Source: CAZVWQ01 sp964631275 (lineage in GTDB: Bacteria > Patescibacteriota > JACMRA01). From it: 64,000 nt of DNA. Position numbers and translations under genes: made by a program. Of this stretch, positions 18,076 through 27,619 are shown piece after piece. Within the stretch, counting starts at the first letter, position 1, and every line of letters begins with the position of its first letter. The stretch covers positions 26,510 to 90,509 of the forward strand of contig CAZVWQ010000003.1 of assembly GCA_964631275.1 (NCBI GenBank). The letters are read 5' to 3'. The notes under the pieces were generated by a model that saw nothing but the letters and a program-made list of their open reading frames with translations, was not told where the DNA came from and did not search any database.

Positions 18076-18106
18076 TTGACACAAAATAGATTTTTAGGTT
18101 TATGTT
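18076..18106 (+). promoter_or_regulatory. Probable promoter of the subtilase gene
   Basis: TTGACA (18076-18081) is followed by a TATG/TATGTT -10-like sequence at 18099-18106 (spacing 17-19). The start codon follows about 45 bases later. The -35 box is perfect and the -10 box ambiguous. Confidence 0.5.
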
Positions 18107-18151
18107 ATGTAATACTTTAATACTAATTAAATACAAAACTAACTACACTAA

Positions 18152-20224
18152 ATGTCTAAATCAATAATTACCAAAGTTACAATGATTTGTCTTTTGTCTG
18201 GAATTTTTATTTTTAGCTCTAGCCAAATCTCTGCAATTGCCAATGAAAATACTAGCTGGACTAGCAGCAGTTCAAGTTTGCAAACCCAAGATCTTGATAA
18301 AATCGATTCTGTAATCGTCACTCTAGAGAATACTGAGTCAATACCTAATTTTACTAAAAAAGTAAAAGAGAAAAATCAAGATAAAAAAATTTTGAAAGAT
18401 CAGTCGGTTAGAATTTATGAAGAAAAAATCACTAGTCAATCTACAGAAGAAACTAAGAGTCAGTTAGAAAATTCTAGAACTCTTAAACTTACCCTAGAAG
18501 AAGGTCAAGATCTAAGGCAAGCTATAAATGAATTAAAGTCTGTAGAAGGAGTGAAAGCCGTTCAACCAAACTATATTTATAGATCTATGGGTTATACTCC
18601 AGATGATTTAAATGCTTTACAATGGCAACTAAAAGATGCTAATAATGGCATTAACGCTGAATCAGGATGGCAAAAAGTAGGTCAATTAATCAATGGAAAT
18701 ACAAATTGTGCCTCAAACAGCAATTGTGGTGGCTTGTCTAATGTAAAAATTGCAGTTATTGATAGTGGGGTAAATGGGGCAGCATTGCCTGGCACTAAGT
18801 TTGACTCTGCTAATGCTCTTAGGTTATATTCTGCTAATGAAAACACTGGTCAGTGTAGCTCAATTTCTGGAGCTACTGGCATAAATGGAAGTAATAATTT
18901 CTGGTATTTTGATAATGTTTGTGCTGCTAAAGGTGCTGGTGTATTAACTAATTCTGCCTCAGTAGATGGAGTTCCTTGGGGTTCTGTTCCTGATAAAAGC
19001 GGTCATGGAACAGCTGTAGCTAGTATTATTGCCATGCCTGATAGTACTCCAGGTTCAGGTATCGGAATTGCTTATAACACAACAATTCTTCCAATTGGCT
19101 TACAATCAACTAAAGATCCTGACCCAGATGTATTTAATACTTTCGAAATTGCTAGAGGTATCGAGTGGGCAGTAGATAAAGGGGCAGATGTAATTAACAT
19201 TTCTTTAGGAGGTAAGAATGCTACAGATCCAGCTATGGAAGCAGCTATCAATGAGGCTACCAGTAAAGGAATTGTGGTTGTATCTGCTGCTGGTAATAGT
19301 GGCGATAGTGGGGTACATTATCCAGCCGGTTATAGCAATGTAATCTCAGTTGGTTCAATTAACAGAAGTGGGCAAAAATCAAGTTATTCTTCATTTAATT
19401 CTACTGTTGATTTAGTGGCACCTGTAGATGACGGGGGTATTGGTATGTATATCAAATGTGGTAACACATCTCCTTTATATGCTATATCTAAATGTCGAGG
19501 AAAAACTATTGGAGCTTCAGGCGATATTGCTGGAACCTCTTTTGCTGCTCCTCAGGTATCAGCAGTAGCAGGTTTAGTTAAGAGTACAAATACTAGCCTA
19601 GGTGGGCAAGAAATTTATCAAAAACTTATCAATTCAGCTAGAGATATTAATACTTCAGGAAGAGATAATTTTACTGGTTATGGCTTATTGGATCTTGATG
19701 GGGCTATATTAGCTGATTATTGGTCAGGATGGAATACAGACTACCAAGGTACTTTTTATAACCCTGTACAAGTAGTTTCTACTGATAATAGAATCTATCA
19801 GACTACAGTTGGAGGAGGTGATTTGATTTACCTTAGATCTTCTACTGATGGAACTAGCTGGACACCATGGAGAGAATATGGTGGTAGAACTCAACACGAT
19901 ATTGGCATGACTTATTTTAATAATACTTTATATCAATTCGTGACTGGTGTCGATAAAGAACTTTATTATAGAACATCAACCAATAATGGAAGCTCATGGT
20001 CAGGATGGAATACAGACTACCAAGGTACTTTTTATAACCCTGTACAAGTAGNNNNNNNNNNNNNNNNNNNNNNNNNNNNNNNNNNNNNNNNNNNNNNNNN
20101 NNNNNNNNNNNNNNNNNNNNNNNNNNNNNNNNNNNNNNNNNNNNNNNNNNNTAATAATACTTTATATCAATTCGTGACTGGTGTCGATAAAGAACTTTAT
20201 TATAGATATTTAATCGAGGAATAA
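18152..20224 (+). CDS. Secreted subtilisin-like serine protease with C-terminal repeat domain (contains assembly gap)
   Basis: About 690 codons including 33 undefined ones. Residues 1-30 are a signal peptide ending ISAIA. A propeptide-like region (about 45-140) precedes the S8 domain. The triad is Asp in IAVIDSGVNGA, His in DKSGHGTAVASI and Ser in GTSFAAPQVSAVAGLV; the oxyanion Asn lies in VVSAAGNSGD. After residue 520 come 92-aa repeats (WSGWNTDYQGTFYNP, DKELYYRTSTNNG) resembling sugar-binding beta-propeller blades. The repeat period is 276 bases, and the 100-N gap lies in them, so the true length is unknown. The last residues (RYLIEE) after the gap may not belong to the native end. Probably exported and surface-acting, perhaps on host proteins or glycans. 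Confidence 0.88.
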   Translation: MSKSIITKVTMICLLSGIFIFSSSQISAIANENTSWTSSSSSLQTQDLDKIDSVIVTLENTESIPNFTKKVKEKNQDKKILKDQSVRIYEEKITSQSTEETKSQLENSRTLKLTLEEGQDLRQAINELKSVEGVKAVQPNYIYRSMGYTPDDLNALQWQLKDANNGINAESGWQKVGQLINGNTNCASNSNCGGLSNVKIAVIDSGVNGAALPGTKFDSANALRLYSANENTGQCSSISGATGINGSNNFWYFDNVCAAKGAGVLTNSASVDGVPWGSVPDKSGHGTAVASIIAMPDSTPGSGIGIAYNTTILPIGLQSTKDPDPDVFNTFEIARGIEWAVDKGADVINISLGGKNATDPAMEAAINEATSKGIVVVSAAGNSGDSGVHYPAGYSNVISVGSINRSGQKSSYSSFNSTVDLVAPVDDGGIGMYIKCGNTSPLYAISKCRGKTIGASGDIAGTSFAAPQVSAVAGLVKSTNTSLGGQEIYQKLINSARDINTSGRDNFTGYGLLDLDGAILADYWSGWNTDYQGTFYNPVQVVSTDNRIYQTTVGGGDLIYLRSSTDGTSWTPWREYGGRTQHDIGMTYFNNTLYQFVTGVDKELYYRTSTNNGSSWSGWNTDYQGTFYNPVQVXXXXXXXXXXXXXXXXXXXXXXXXXXXXXXXXXXNNTLYQFVTGVDKELYYRYLIEE
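20052..20151. other. Scaffold gap of 100 N
   Basis: Exactly 100 undefined bases, a conventional placeholder. Identical sequence on both sides (TAATAATACTTTATATCAAT at 19918 and 20152) shows that the assembly broke on the 276-base tandem repeat of the protease gene. Confidence 0.97.
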
Positions 20225-20241
20225 TTCCGCAAAGCAAATCT

Positions 20242-21036
20242 ATGCTACAGCAACAAAATCAAAGAAAAAAATCTGTAAGTTTTAGATTCGGAGATAGAGA
20301 TTTTAAAATATTCGGTATCGAAGGCGATTATATATTTGAAAAAATAAAAAAAACCAAAACCTTTTATGAAATCGATCTTTTAAACTATTTGACTTTTGTA
20401 TACAAAAAACTAGACTTAATTATTGATGTGGGGGCTAATATTGGAAATCATTCAGTATTCTTTGGTTCAATATTAGCAAATAAAGTAATATCTATAGAGC
20501 CAAATCCTGTAGTTGCTTCTATTTTAGAAGAGAATTTAGAAAAAAATCTAATAAACTCCTTGGTTATATCAAAAGGGCTTTCTTTCGAAGAATCAAAAAA
20601 TAGATTAAATATAAGCTATAGTAAAGAGAATTTGGGAATGTCAAAAATAGATCCAAATTCCAGTTTACAAGATTCGATAGAGATAGAATTGACATCCTTA
20701 GATTCTCTAACAGAGGAATATCAACTTAACAAAATAGACTTAATCAAGATTGATATCGAAGGATACGAAATGAATGCTCTAAAAGGAGCAGTAAAAACTT
20801 TAGATCAAGGTAGCTTTGATTTACTGGTTGAAATATCTGATCTTAATTTGAAAAAAGATTTTGATGAGTTTCTTTCCAAATATGATTATAAAGCGGTTAC
20901 TAGATGGGGGGCCACCGATATGTGGCATTATACAAAAAAAGGATTTCTATTCTCTTTAAAGTGTAAATTTTATTGGTATATTTTTAAGGTTTTTCATAAA
21001 GTTAAAAATCCTCCTAATGCTAGACTTTTCTTATAA
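20242..21036 (+). CDS. FkbM-family methyltransferase
   Basis: 264 aa. The SAM-binding motif is LIIDVGANIGNHSVFFG, followed by VISIEPNPVVASILEENL and the FkbM segment DLIKIDIEGYEMNALKGA. These enzymes O-methylate sugars or other small molecules and are frequent in surface-glycan loci. The start lies 18 bases after the protease stop. It overlaps the next gene by 20 bases, so the two are probably co-translated. Confidence 0.85.
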   Translation: MLQQQNQRKKSVSFRFGDRDFKIFGIEGDYIFEKIKKTKTFYEIDLLNYLTFVYKKLDLIIDVGANIGNHSVFFGSILANKVISIEPNPVVASILEENLEKNLINSLVISKGLSFEESKNRLNISYSKENLGMSKIDPNSSLQDSIEIELTSLDSLTEEYQLNKIDLIKIDIEGYEMNALKGAVKTLDQGSFDLLVEISDLNLKKDFDEFLSKYDYKAVTRWGATDMWHYTKKGFLFSLKCKFYWYIFKVFHKVKNPPNARLFL

Positions 21037-21853
21037 GCTAAAGAAGTTCTTTACTAATAAAGCTTTATTTCAGGATTCATATATTTTTTTTGCAGATTTT
21101 AGAAGAGTTCGTGATGATTTTAAACCTAACAAATTACCAAATTTTAAGAAAGTTAAAACAAATTGTGAAAACTGCATAGTAATGTGTGCTTGGAAAAGGG
21201 TAGATAACGTTGGTGTAACGATTAGAGAGATACAAGCACAAAACCTAAACATAGATGTATATATTTGGAATAATAATTATTATGAAAAAAACAAACTAGA
21301 GCAAGAAATTAATCAATTTGATTTTGTTAAAGTCTTTCACTCACCCAAAAATATAGGTGGTTTCGGCAGATTCTATATTTCTAAGACCCTACTAAATCTT
21401 TCCTATAAGAGAGTTATTTTTTTAGATGATGATCAAGTTTTACCTGATCAGTATTTAAGCACATTAATTTCTGAGCATAAACCAAAAAGCGTTGTAACTA
21501 GCTGGGGCTATGTGATTAAAAATAAAAACAACTATTGGGATAGATTTGACCCGGGGCCCGGAGAAGAAGTGGATTATGCAGGAACTAGAGGGTTAGTTGT
21601 TGATATTAATTTATTTAAAGTTCCAGAGATGTTTGAATGTCCTAAAAAATACTGGTTTGTTGAAGATCTTTGGTTATCATATGTAGCAAGAAACCAAGGA
21701 TATAATCTAATTCGAAGCTCAACTCAATCTATTACTCCAGATGACGGAAAAGATCAAAGTCAAAAAAGGCTTATGGTTTATAGAAAAAATAGTATGCTTA
21801 GATTCTTAATAAGAAAAAAAGATTTTAAGTTAATTAATGCAACTAAAGTTTAA
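21017..21853 (+). CDS. Glycosyltransferase, GT-A fold
   Basis: 278 aa. The segment KRVIFLDDDQVLPDQYLSTL carries a DDD metal/nucleotide-sugar motif, and FVEDLWLSYVARNQGYNLIR resembles the ED acceptor-side motif of GT-A enzymes. NCIVMCAWKRVDNVGVTIRE is the N-terminal nucleotide-binding strand. The gene overlaps the FkbM gene, linking it to surface glycan synthesis. Donor and acceptor are unknown. Confidence 0.72.
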   Translation: MLDFSYKLKKFFTNKALFQDSYIFFADFRRVRDDFKPNKLPNFKKVKTNCENCIVMCAWKRVDNVGVTIREIQAQNLNIDVYIWNNNYYEKNKLEQEINQFDFVKVFHSPKNIGGFGRFYISKTLLNLSYKRVIFLDDDQVLPDQYLSTLISEHKPKSVVTSWGYVIKNKNNYWDRFDPGPGEEVDYAGTRGLVVDINLFKVPEMFECPKKYWFVEDLWLSYVARNQGYNLIRSSTQSITPDDGKDQSQKRLMVYRKNSMLRFLIRKKDFKLINATKV

Positions 21854-22180
21854 AGTTGGTTTAAGTAACTCAATTACGTTAATTCCTAAATTTAAGTTAC
21901 TTATTAACCTTACATTATAGCCTTGCCTACCTTTTGCCGACCAGAACTCTAAGGCTATTTGAAGCAACTGACAACAGACTTCCTTTAAATAAGTCCGAGC
22001 TATATTAGTAGCTCAAGTCTGGTCAGCACTTTGGTACAAATACGCTCTACTTTAATTAACCTTATAGAACCCATTTGAAAATTAATGATACCCCCTAATA
22101 AAGACATTGTCCTAGACACACAAGTTTAGGAGGTACCGAAAGTTCAATTGGTAATTGGTATATAGGGCTTATAGGAAAGA
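21854..22180. repeat. Spacer with repeats between convergent genes
   Basis: 21905-21975 (CTACCTTTTGCCGACCAGAA, CTCTAAGGC) is homologous, in reverse, to 55440-55530. 22064 starts with TATAGAACCCATTTGAAA, an end of the TATAGAACC family. No gene or clear terminator seen. Confidence 0.55.
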
Positions 22181-23503
22181 TTATTGAGACTTTTTGGTTA
22201 GAATATTTCCATTTCTTAAAATTAAAACTAAGAATAAAAATTTAAACAAAAAATCTACAAAGGCAACTCCCAAAACTCCAAAGGCAACTCCCAAAACTCC
22301 AAAAAAATAACCTAGAATAAAGATTATTATTATACCTATTAAACTAGCTATAACGGTAGTCGCAAAATCATAACTCTCATAATGTGAAAGAGTCATAATA
22401 TTTGATATCAAAAAACTTGGAAAATAAAATATAAAACTAGATAAAAGTATAATTAAAATGTTTAAAGTTCTGATAAAAGGATACTCACTTTGTGGATCAA
22501 TCAAAAATATTCCTATTGGTGAAAAAAGTGTAGCCATAAAGAAAACTACCAAACCTCCAAAAATAGAATATACTATCCACTCAATTAAAATCTGAGCGGT
22601 TATACTGTTAGTATACTTTTTAATTAAATTTCCCAAGAAGCCAATTTTTTTGCTTAATAAATTTTTTCTGACTTTGCTAGAAACCATAGGTAAAGTCATA
22701 GAAGGTATTATCAAGCCAACCATATATAATTTATTAGCGTTATAATAAGTTCCTAGATCTATATCTGAAGTATCTAGAATATCTAATACTATCTGAGTAC
22801 CTCTCACCAAACCAATAAAAATACTAGTAATAGTTAAATAAAATAAGGCCTTTTTATTTTTCATTAGGATAGCTAAGCTCGGCTTGGCCCAAGATATATA
22901 TTTACTCTGCCAAATAAAATCAGCAGATATCATTATCATTCTTCCGATTAAAGTTACAAAACCAAAGAACCACAATGGATTCATGCTAAAAATATTAGTA
23001 AAAGAATATAGTAAAAGAAAGACAACCATTACTAACCTTTCTAAAAGATCAGTTAGACTATATTTCCAAGTTTCTTCGTTAGCATCACAAATAGCTCTAA
23101 AGGCTTCATCAGCCAGAATTATAAACTGCGAACTAAAAATTAATACAGTTAATTCGAGCTCTTTAATAGAGGTAAAATTAATAAAAACCAAAATTAAAAC
23201 AATACCGATTATATAACTAATAAATCTTAAAAAAGCCAGAGTAGACCATATTTCAATTCTTTTTTTCTCGTCTTCCGTATTAGTGTAAGTTTTTTGAATT
23301 ATCCTTGGAATTCCAAATATTATAATTGTTTGAATAATTGTAACAAACCCGATAATCACAGTGTAGTCTGCATACTGACTAGGGTTAGTTTCGCTTATCA
23401 CCCAAGCAGTAGAGTATAATCCAATACTGGTAGCAATTAACTTTATAAAAGTTTGAAAAAACAAAAATAAAGTAAATTTATTTTGAATTATTTTTTTGAT
23501 CAT
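22181..23503 (-). CDS. Polysaccharide flippase (Wzx-like)
   Basis: 440 aa, about 12 membrane spans. The start (FFQTFIKLIATSIGLYSTAW, then YADYTVIIGFVTIIQTIIIF) is typical of O-antigen/teichoic flippases. Near the C-terminus a 21-base tandem duplication (22259-22300) produces GVLGVAFGVLGVAF inside a membrane span. It is not similar by eye to the flippase at 14905. It forms a minus-strand pair with the glycosyltransferase upstream (20-base spacer). Confidence 0.72.
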   Translation of the reverse strand: MIKKIIQNKFTLFLFFQTFIKLIATSIGLYSTAWVISETNPSQYADYTVIIGFVTIIQTIIIFGIPRIIQKTYTNTEDEKKRIEIWSTLAFLRFISYIIGIVLILVFINFTSIKELELTVLIFSSQFIILADEAFRAICDANEETWKYSLTDLLERLVMVVFLLLYSFTNIFSMNPLWFFGFVTLIGRMIMISADFIWQSKYISWAKPSLAILMKNKKALFYLTITSIFIGLVRGTQIVLDILDTSDIDLGTYYNANKLYMVGLIIPSMTLPMVSSKVRKNLLSKKIGFLGNLIKKYTNSITAQILIEWIVYSIFGGLVVFFMATLFSPIGIFLIDPQSEYPFIRTLNILIILLSSFIFYFPSFLISNIMTLSHYESYDFATTVIASLIGIIIIFILGYFFGVLGVAFGVLGVAFVDFLFKFLFLVLILRNGNILTKKSQ

Positions 23504-23523
23504 AGTAATTATAAGAGTTAATT

Positions 23524-24498
23524 CTAAATTGAAGCAATTCCTATAGATATAAGAGTAAAAAATTTAGCTAGAAAATTTAAAATTAACTTAAGAAATTTGC
23601 TTTTTGTTCTGCTTCTTGCTCTGTAAATATTTAATCTTATAATAAATAAACTAGCTAAAAAACCATATAAAAAGCCTAACTTATAAAACCTGTTAAGATC
23701 AGAGGTTAGAAACTCACTAATATGGTCAAAAACCATATTTTCAGAATATTTTTTGGTTGTTTGTTTATCATGAACCCTATAGGTATAATTGGTATTTATT
23801 TTTTCGAATACTTGGTTTTTTTGTTCAGGGAATCTCTCAAAAAACTCTATCAAGCATTTCAAAGTCAATATAGTGTCTTGGCCTCTTCTAGGAAATCGAA
23901 ATTTTATTTTATTAGCTTTCATTATTTTTAGATCCCAGAAATAGTTAAAAGGAGTCATAGTAAAATTTGGGAAAACTAGCATATTCTTAAAGTTATTATT
24001 GTTCGGAAAATGTCTTGCTATGGTTTTATAACTTTCTATTTTGGTGCCTCTTAAGACTTTGACATCGTTATAATAAATTTTGTTTGGGTTGGATTTTATT
24101 TTTTTGTAAGCTTTTTCTAAAAAATCTTTATCAATAAAGTCATCTGCATCAATTATCACAAATCTATCCCCAATTGATTTTTTTAAACCCAGGTTCTGAG
24201 CATAGCCTTGCCCCAAATTTTTTTCAGTTTGTACAAGTTTAAACCTTTTATCATCTTTTGAGATATTACTTAATATAAATTTAGCTTGTTTATCTGGATC
24301 AATATTGTTCGGTATATAGTCAAAAAAATCTCTATCTTCAGAGTTATTCATTTCTAATTCGCTTAACTCTATTCCAGGACTGCAATCATTTATCACAATA
24401 CACTCAAATTTTGTATAAGTTTGTGCTTTTATAGAATTTAGACACTCTTTTAAATATACCTCATTTTTATATAAAGGTATGATAATCGAAAAAACCAT
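23524..24498 (-). CDS. Glycosyltransferase family 2
   Basis: 324 aa. MVFSIIIPLYKNEVYLKECL is the GT2 start; NLGQGYAQNLGLKKSIGDRF and VIIDADDFIDKDFLEKA supply the DAD nucleotide-sugar/metal motif. A hydrophobic stretch near residue 275 and the C-terminal end may anchor it to the membrane. It transfers a sugar in the same surface pathway as the flippase that follows. Confidence 0.85.
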   Translation of the reverse strand: MVFSIIIPLYKNEVYLKECLNSIKAQTYTKFECIVINDCSPGIELSELEMNNSEDRDFFDYIPNNIDPDKQAKFILSNISKDDKRFKLVQTEKNLGQGYAQNLGLKKSIGDRFVIIDADDFIDKDFLEKAYKKIKSNPNKIYYNDVKVLRGTKIESYKTIARHFPNNNNFKNMLVFPNFTMTPFNYFWDLKIMKANKIKFRFPRRGQDTILTLKCLIEFFERFPEQKNQVFEKINTNYTYRVHDKQTTKKYSENMVFDHISEFLTSDLNRFYKLGFLYGFLASLFIIRLNIYRARSRTKSKFLKLILNFLAKFFTLISIGIASI

Positions 24499-24513
24499 GC
24501 TTTGATTTATAAT

Positions 24514-24660
24514 TTATGTAAAAAATGTAAACAGGGCTGAAAAATTTACAACTAATATCAAAGTTGTTACCCTCACATATTTCCATCTTTCAGTCACAAT
24601 TTTCTGAAACTCTTTGAGAGTTTTTCTTTCTTCAGCTGTAAGAGAAAAGTTTTTGATCAT
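24514..24660 (-). CDS. Small single-span membrane protein
   Basis: 48 codons from the ATG at 24658-24660: charged N-terminus (IKNFSLTAEERKTLKEF), then WKYVRV and a hydrophobic end TTLILVVNFSALFTFF. The composition looks protein-like rather than random AT-rich translation. Its stop lies 15 bases before the start of the GT2 gene on the same strand, so it may be the first gene of that operon. Function unknown. Confidence 0.45.
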   Translation of the reverse strand: MIKNFSLTAEERKTLKEFQKIVTERWKYVRVTTLILVVNFSALFTFFT

Positions 24661-24938
24661 ATTTTAGTTCTTAAACTTTTACATCATCTTAGCAAGTTAA
24701 AATGTCCTTTTTTTGGTTTGGGGTGGGTATAATAGTAAACCTATTAGATATAGCAAAGAAGCTAAGTTTAAAAAAATATGACTTTATTTTGCGGAAGAGA
24801 AAATTTAGAAATTTTTTTTGTAGAATTTAGTTAAAGCCTAAAAATGGCCATTTAGAATTTTGTTTTGAATCGAGTTTTTGTTTATTTTAAAGTAAAAAAT
24901 AGCTATATCAACCTAATTAAGCCAATCTTAAATTTTAG

Positions 24939-25073
24939 TTGACAAATGGTTTTTTATATTTTTTACTACCCTTACTAGTAGTTTATATCTATTTTTATCT
25001 ACTAGATATAGTATTCTATCTACATGTAGTGATTTAATTTCCTACCGCACACAAAGGTTAGGAAAATTTTTTT
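24939..25073 (+). ncRNA. Candidate small RNA: promoter with dyad and strong terminator, no ORF
   Basis: TTGACA (24939-24944) is followed after 17 bases by TTTACT (24962-24967), then a dyad ACTACCCTTACTAGTAGT over the start region. About 75 bases later a hairpin (TTTCCTACC 25038-25046, GGTTAGGAAA 25056-25065) leads into seven T. No start codon with a long frame lies in between. A closely similar promoter plus dyad occurs at 43524. It could be a regulated small RNA of about 100 nt, or the remnant leader of a lost gene. Confidence 0.45.
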
Positions 25074-25078
25074 GTTTT

Positions 25079-25716
25079 AATTTAGTTACAAAATTAATTT
25101 TTGAGTAATAAGGCACGCTATATGTTATAGTAATTCTACTTACTTTGACAAATTATTAGCTGTTAAAATTGTTTTACACTCACCGCAAAGCAAATTTCAG
25201 TTTTTTTAGAAGCTAAATTTTTAGTTTCGGTTAGTTTAAAATAAAACTTCAAAAATAAATATACTAAATTTTTAACTACTCAGTGTAGTTTTTCTGGCTG
25301 TGGCTTCTTTATTTAAGCAAACTAAAACCTTCAGTTAAATCATAATTTAGTTAGCATTTAAGTATACAAAGCTTCCGCAGACACCACTATATTTTGTATT
25401 TAAATACTTAACTAAAGCTACATTTAGTAGTAAAATTCAATTCTTACGGAAGTCTTGTATATTTAAAAATTCAAAAAAGTCCTAATTTAGATTAATTTGA
25501 ATATAAAAAACTCAGGATATGGAATGTCTAATTGTATATAGATTAGCCATGTACCCAATTCGTTTACTATTACCCTAGACTTAGCTTTTCATAAGTAAAT
25601 AATCCTTTATTGAAATAAATTTTTGACGGTTAATTACCGTAACTATTAGTCCAAAGGGTATAAAAAGACTAATAAATAATTTTTAATTTTATCATCCTTA
25701 CAACCCTATAATTCTT
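25079..25716. repeat. Intergenic repeat mosaic upstream of nrdA
   Basis: 25270-25365 is a copy of the family ending TTAGTTAGCATTTAAGTATA. It abuts R1 copy B (25363-25461). 25473-25500 (AAGTCCTAATTTAGATTAAT) recurs at 49404. 25515-25550 is a partial copy of the TTAGACAT family. 25555-25665 (TTTACTATTACCCTAGACTT, GGTTAATTACCGTAAC) belongs to the family at 33020 and 42590. No gene seen. Confidence 0.65.
25363..25461 (-). repeat. R1 miniature element, copy B
   Basis: 99 bases from TATACAAAGCTTCCGCAGAC to TTACGGAAGTCTTGTATA, the inverse orientation of copies A, C and D. The inverted ends are TATACAA, two variable bases, then CTTCCG. Confidence 0.88.
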
Positions 25717-27129
25717 ATGACTCCCCCTCCAATTACTGTTACTCGTCAAATTAAACTAGAATTAAATCCAGAAAAAATCATGGATTCTTTAAAGTTTGCT
25801 AAAAACGGAGATCTGAAAAGAGTTGATATTAGCGATATTTATAATGAAGTGATTAACTCCTTATATGATGGAATTTCTACTGACGACATCATCCAATTAA
25901 CCATCAAGACAGCGGCTAACTACATCTCGATCCATCACGAATACTCTTATCTAACAGCAAGATTAATGTTACAAAAATTATACAAAGAAGTATTTGGAGA
26001 AAGCGTGTACGAATACGAGAACTTTTATAGTCAGAGATATACTGATTATTATGAGGAATATCTAAACAAAGGTATAGAGATTGGTTTAATTAATCCAAGA
26101 CTTAGAGAATATGACTTAGAAAAAATCAAAGCTGCCATGGATCCTCGAAGAGATTTATTGTTTAAAGAGCAAGGCATGGGTAGAATTTATAAACAATATT
26201 TACTAAAAACTAACACTGATCCACAGAAGGTCTTTGAGCTTCCTCAGTTTTGGTTTATGCGAGTGGCTATGGGACTTAATATAGATGAAGAAAACAAAGA
26301 AGAGAGAGCTATTGAATATTATAATATGCTGTCTACACTTAAGGTTCTCAGCTCTACACCGACTCTACTTAATTCTGGGAGAGTACGTAATCAATGCTCT
26401 AGTTGTTTTCTTTTGACTACTGAAGACTCTCTAGATAATATCTATAAAACTTATTCTGACATTGCTTTTTTAAGTAAATATGCAGGAGGAATTGGGGTAG
26501 ACTTTAGTAATATCAGAGCTACTGGAAGTCTGATCAAAGGCACAAATGGTAAATCTCTAGGATTGATTCCTTTTCTTAAAGTTCTAGATTCTTCAACTGC
26601 GGCCGTGAACCAAGGAGGTGTACGTAAAGGTGCGGTAGCTGCTTACATTGAGCCTTGGCATAGAGATGTATTTGATTTTATTTCTAGTAAATATGTGTCA
26701 GTCGAGGAAAATCGCAGATGTCCAAATATTCATACTGTGCTTTGGATTCCTGATCTATTCATGAAAAGACTAGAAGAAAATGGTAAGTGGACGCTCTTCA
26801 GCCCGAGTGACGTACCTGATCTACATGATTTGTATGGATCAGAATTTGAAAAAAAATACATTCAATACGAAAATGATCCAGAAATACCTAAAGAAATTAT
26901 TCAGATTCGTAAACTATGGGAAGAAATAATTGTTAGTCTTTTAGGTAAAGGTTTTGGACACCCTTGGATTACTTTTAAGGATCCCTCGAATGCCGGTAAT
27001 GCCGATGATCATACGGGGGTAGTGCATAGCTCTAATTTATGTACTGAGATTTTGTTGCCAACTAATAAAGAAGAAACAGCAGTTTGCAATTTAGCAAGTA
27101 TTAACCTGAGTCAATTTGTGAAGGCTTAG
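25717..27129 (+). pseudogene. nrdA: Class I ribonucleotide reductase large subunit, C-terminally truncated
   Basis: 470 aa against about 750 for NrdA. A weak ATP-cone-like start (residues 1-95) precedes the R1 core. Recognisable are VRNQCSSCFLL (first redox Cys), KYAGGIGVDFSNIRATGSLI, AVNQGGVRKGAVAAYIEPWH, LFSPSDVPDLHDLY, SSNLCTEILLPTN (Asn-Cys-Glu active site) and TAVCNLASINL (second redox Cys). The frame stops a few residues later at FVKA. The second half of the barrel, the radical-transfer tyrosines and the C-terminal cysteines are missing, and no nrdB is near. A dispersed repeat starts about 40 bases downstream. As written it cannot be a working enzyme; a lost 3' half, an assembly error or a split gene are possible. 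Confidence 0.82.
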
Positions 27130-27619
27130 AGGGCGGAGGTTCAACAGCAAAAAGCGAAAAGTTATACAACTCTTTAATAACCAAATTGAACAACAAAGCT
27201 AAGCTTAATTCGATTTTAAAGGTATTTTGTAGCTTTTTAGGATTTAAAAATGTAAATTTTGAAACTAAATTGGATATAAGTAAAAGTTTTTAAAAGATAG
27301 AATAATCAAATTATTAGTAGTTACTTAAAATTAGGGATAGTCTTCAGAATTTCCGCAAAACTGAAGATTTTATTTATTTTTACACAAATTTTAACCTATA
27401 TTTTATTACCTAAATTAGCTAAATGCGGAAGTCGTGTCTTGTTTCATAACTTAGATTTACAAGACTTTAATCTCATAAAATAGGTGTCAATCAACAGTAA
27501 AAATAGGCTTGATACATGATTGATAAACAGATTAGCATAATTTATTAGGTAATTTTGGTTTTAATTTACTAGGATAACTATTCGTTTTTGATTTTTTTTA
27601 ATATACTTTTTGTTATTTT
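27130..27619. repeat. Intergenic repeat mosaic between nrdA fragment and nrdG
   Basis: 27172-27281 is an inverted copy of the TATACTCAATTTAG family (ATAACCAAATTGAACAACAA at its edge). 27347-27433 is an R2 element (TTTCCGCAAAACTGAAG to AGCTAAATGCGGAAG). 27438-27525 is a copy of the CATAACTTAGATTTACAAGA family ending near GATACATGATTGATAA. No NrdA continuation is found in any frame of the first 40 bases. Confidence 0.6.
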
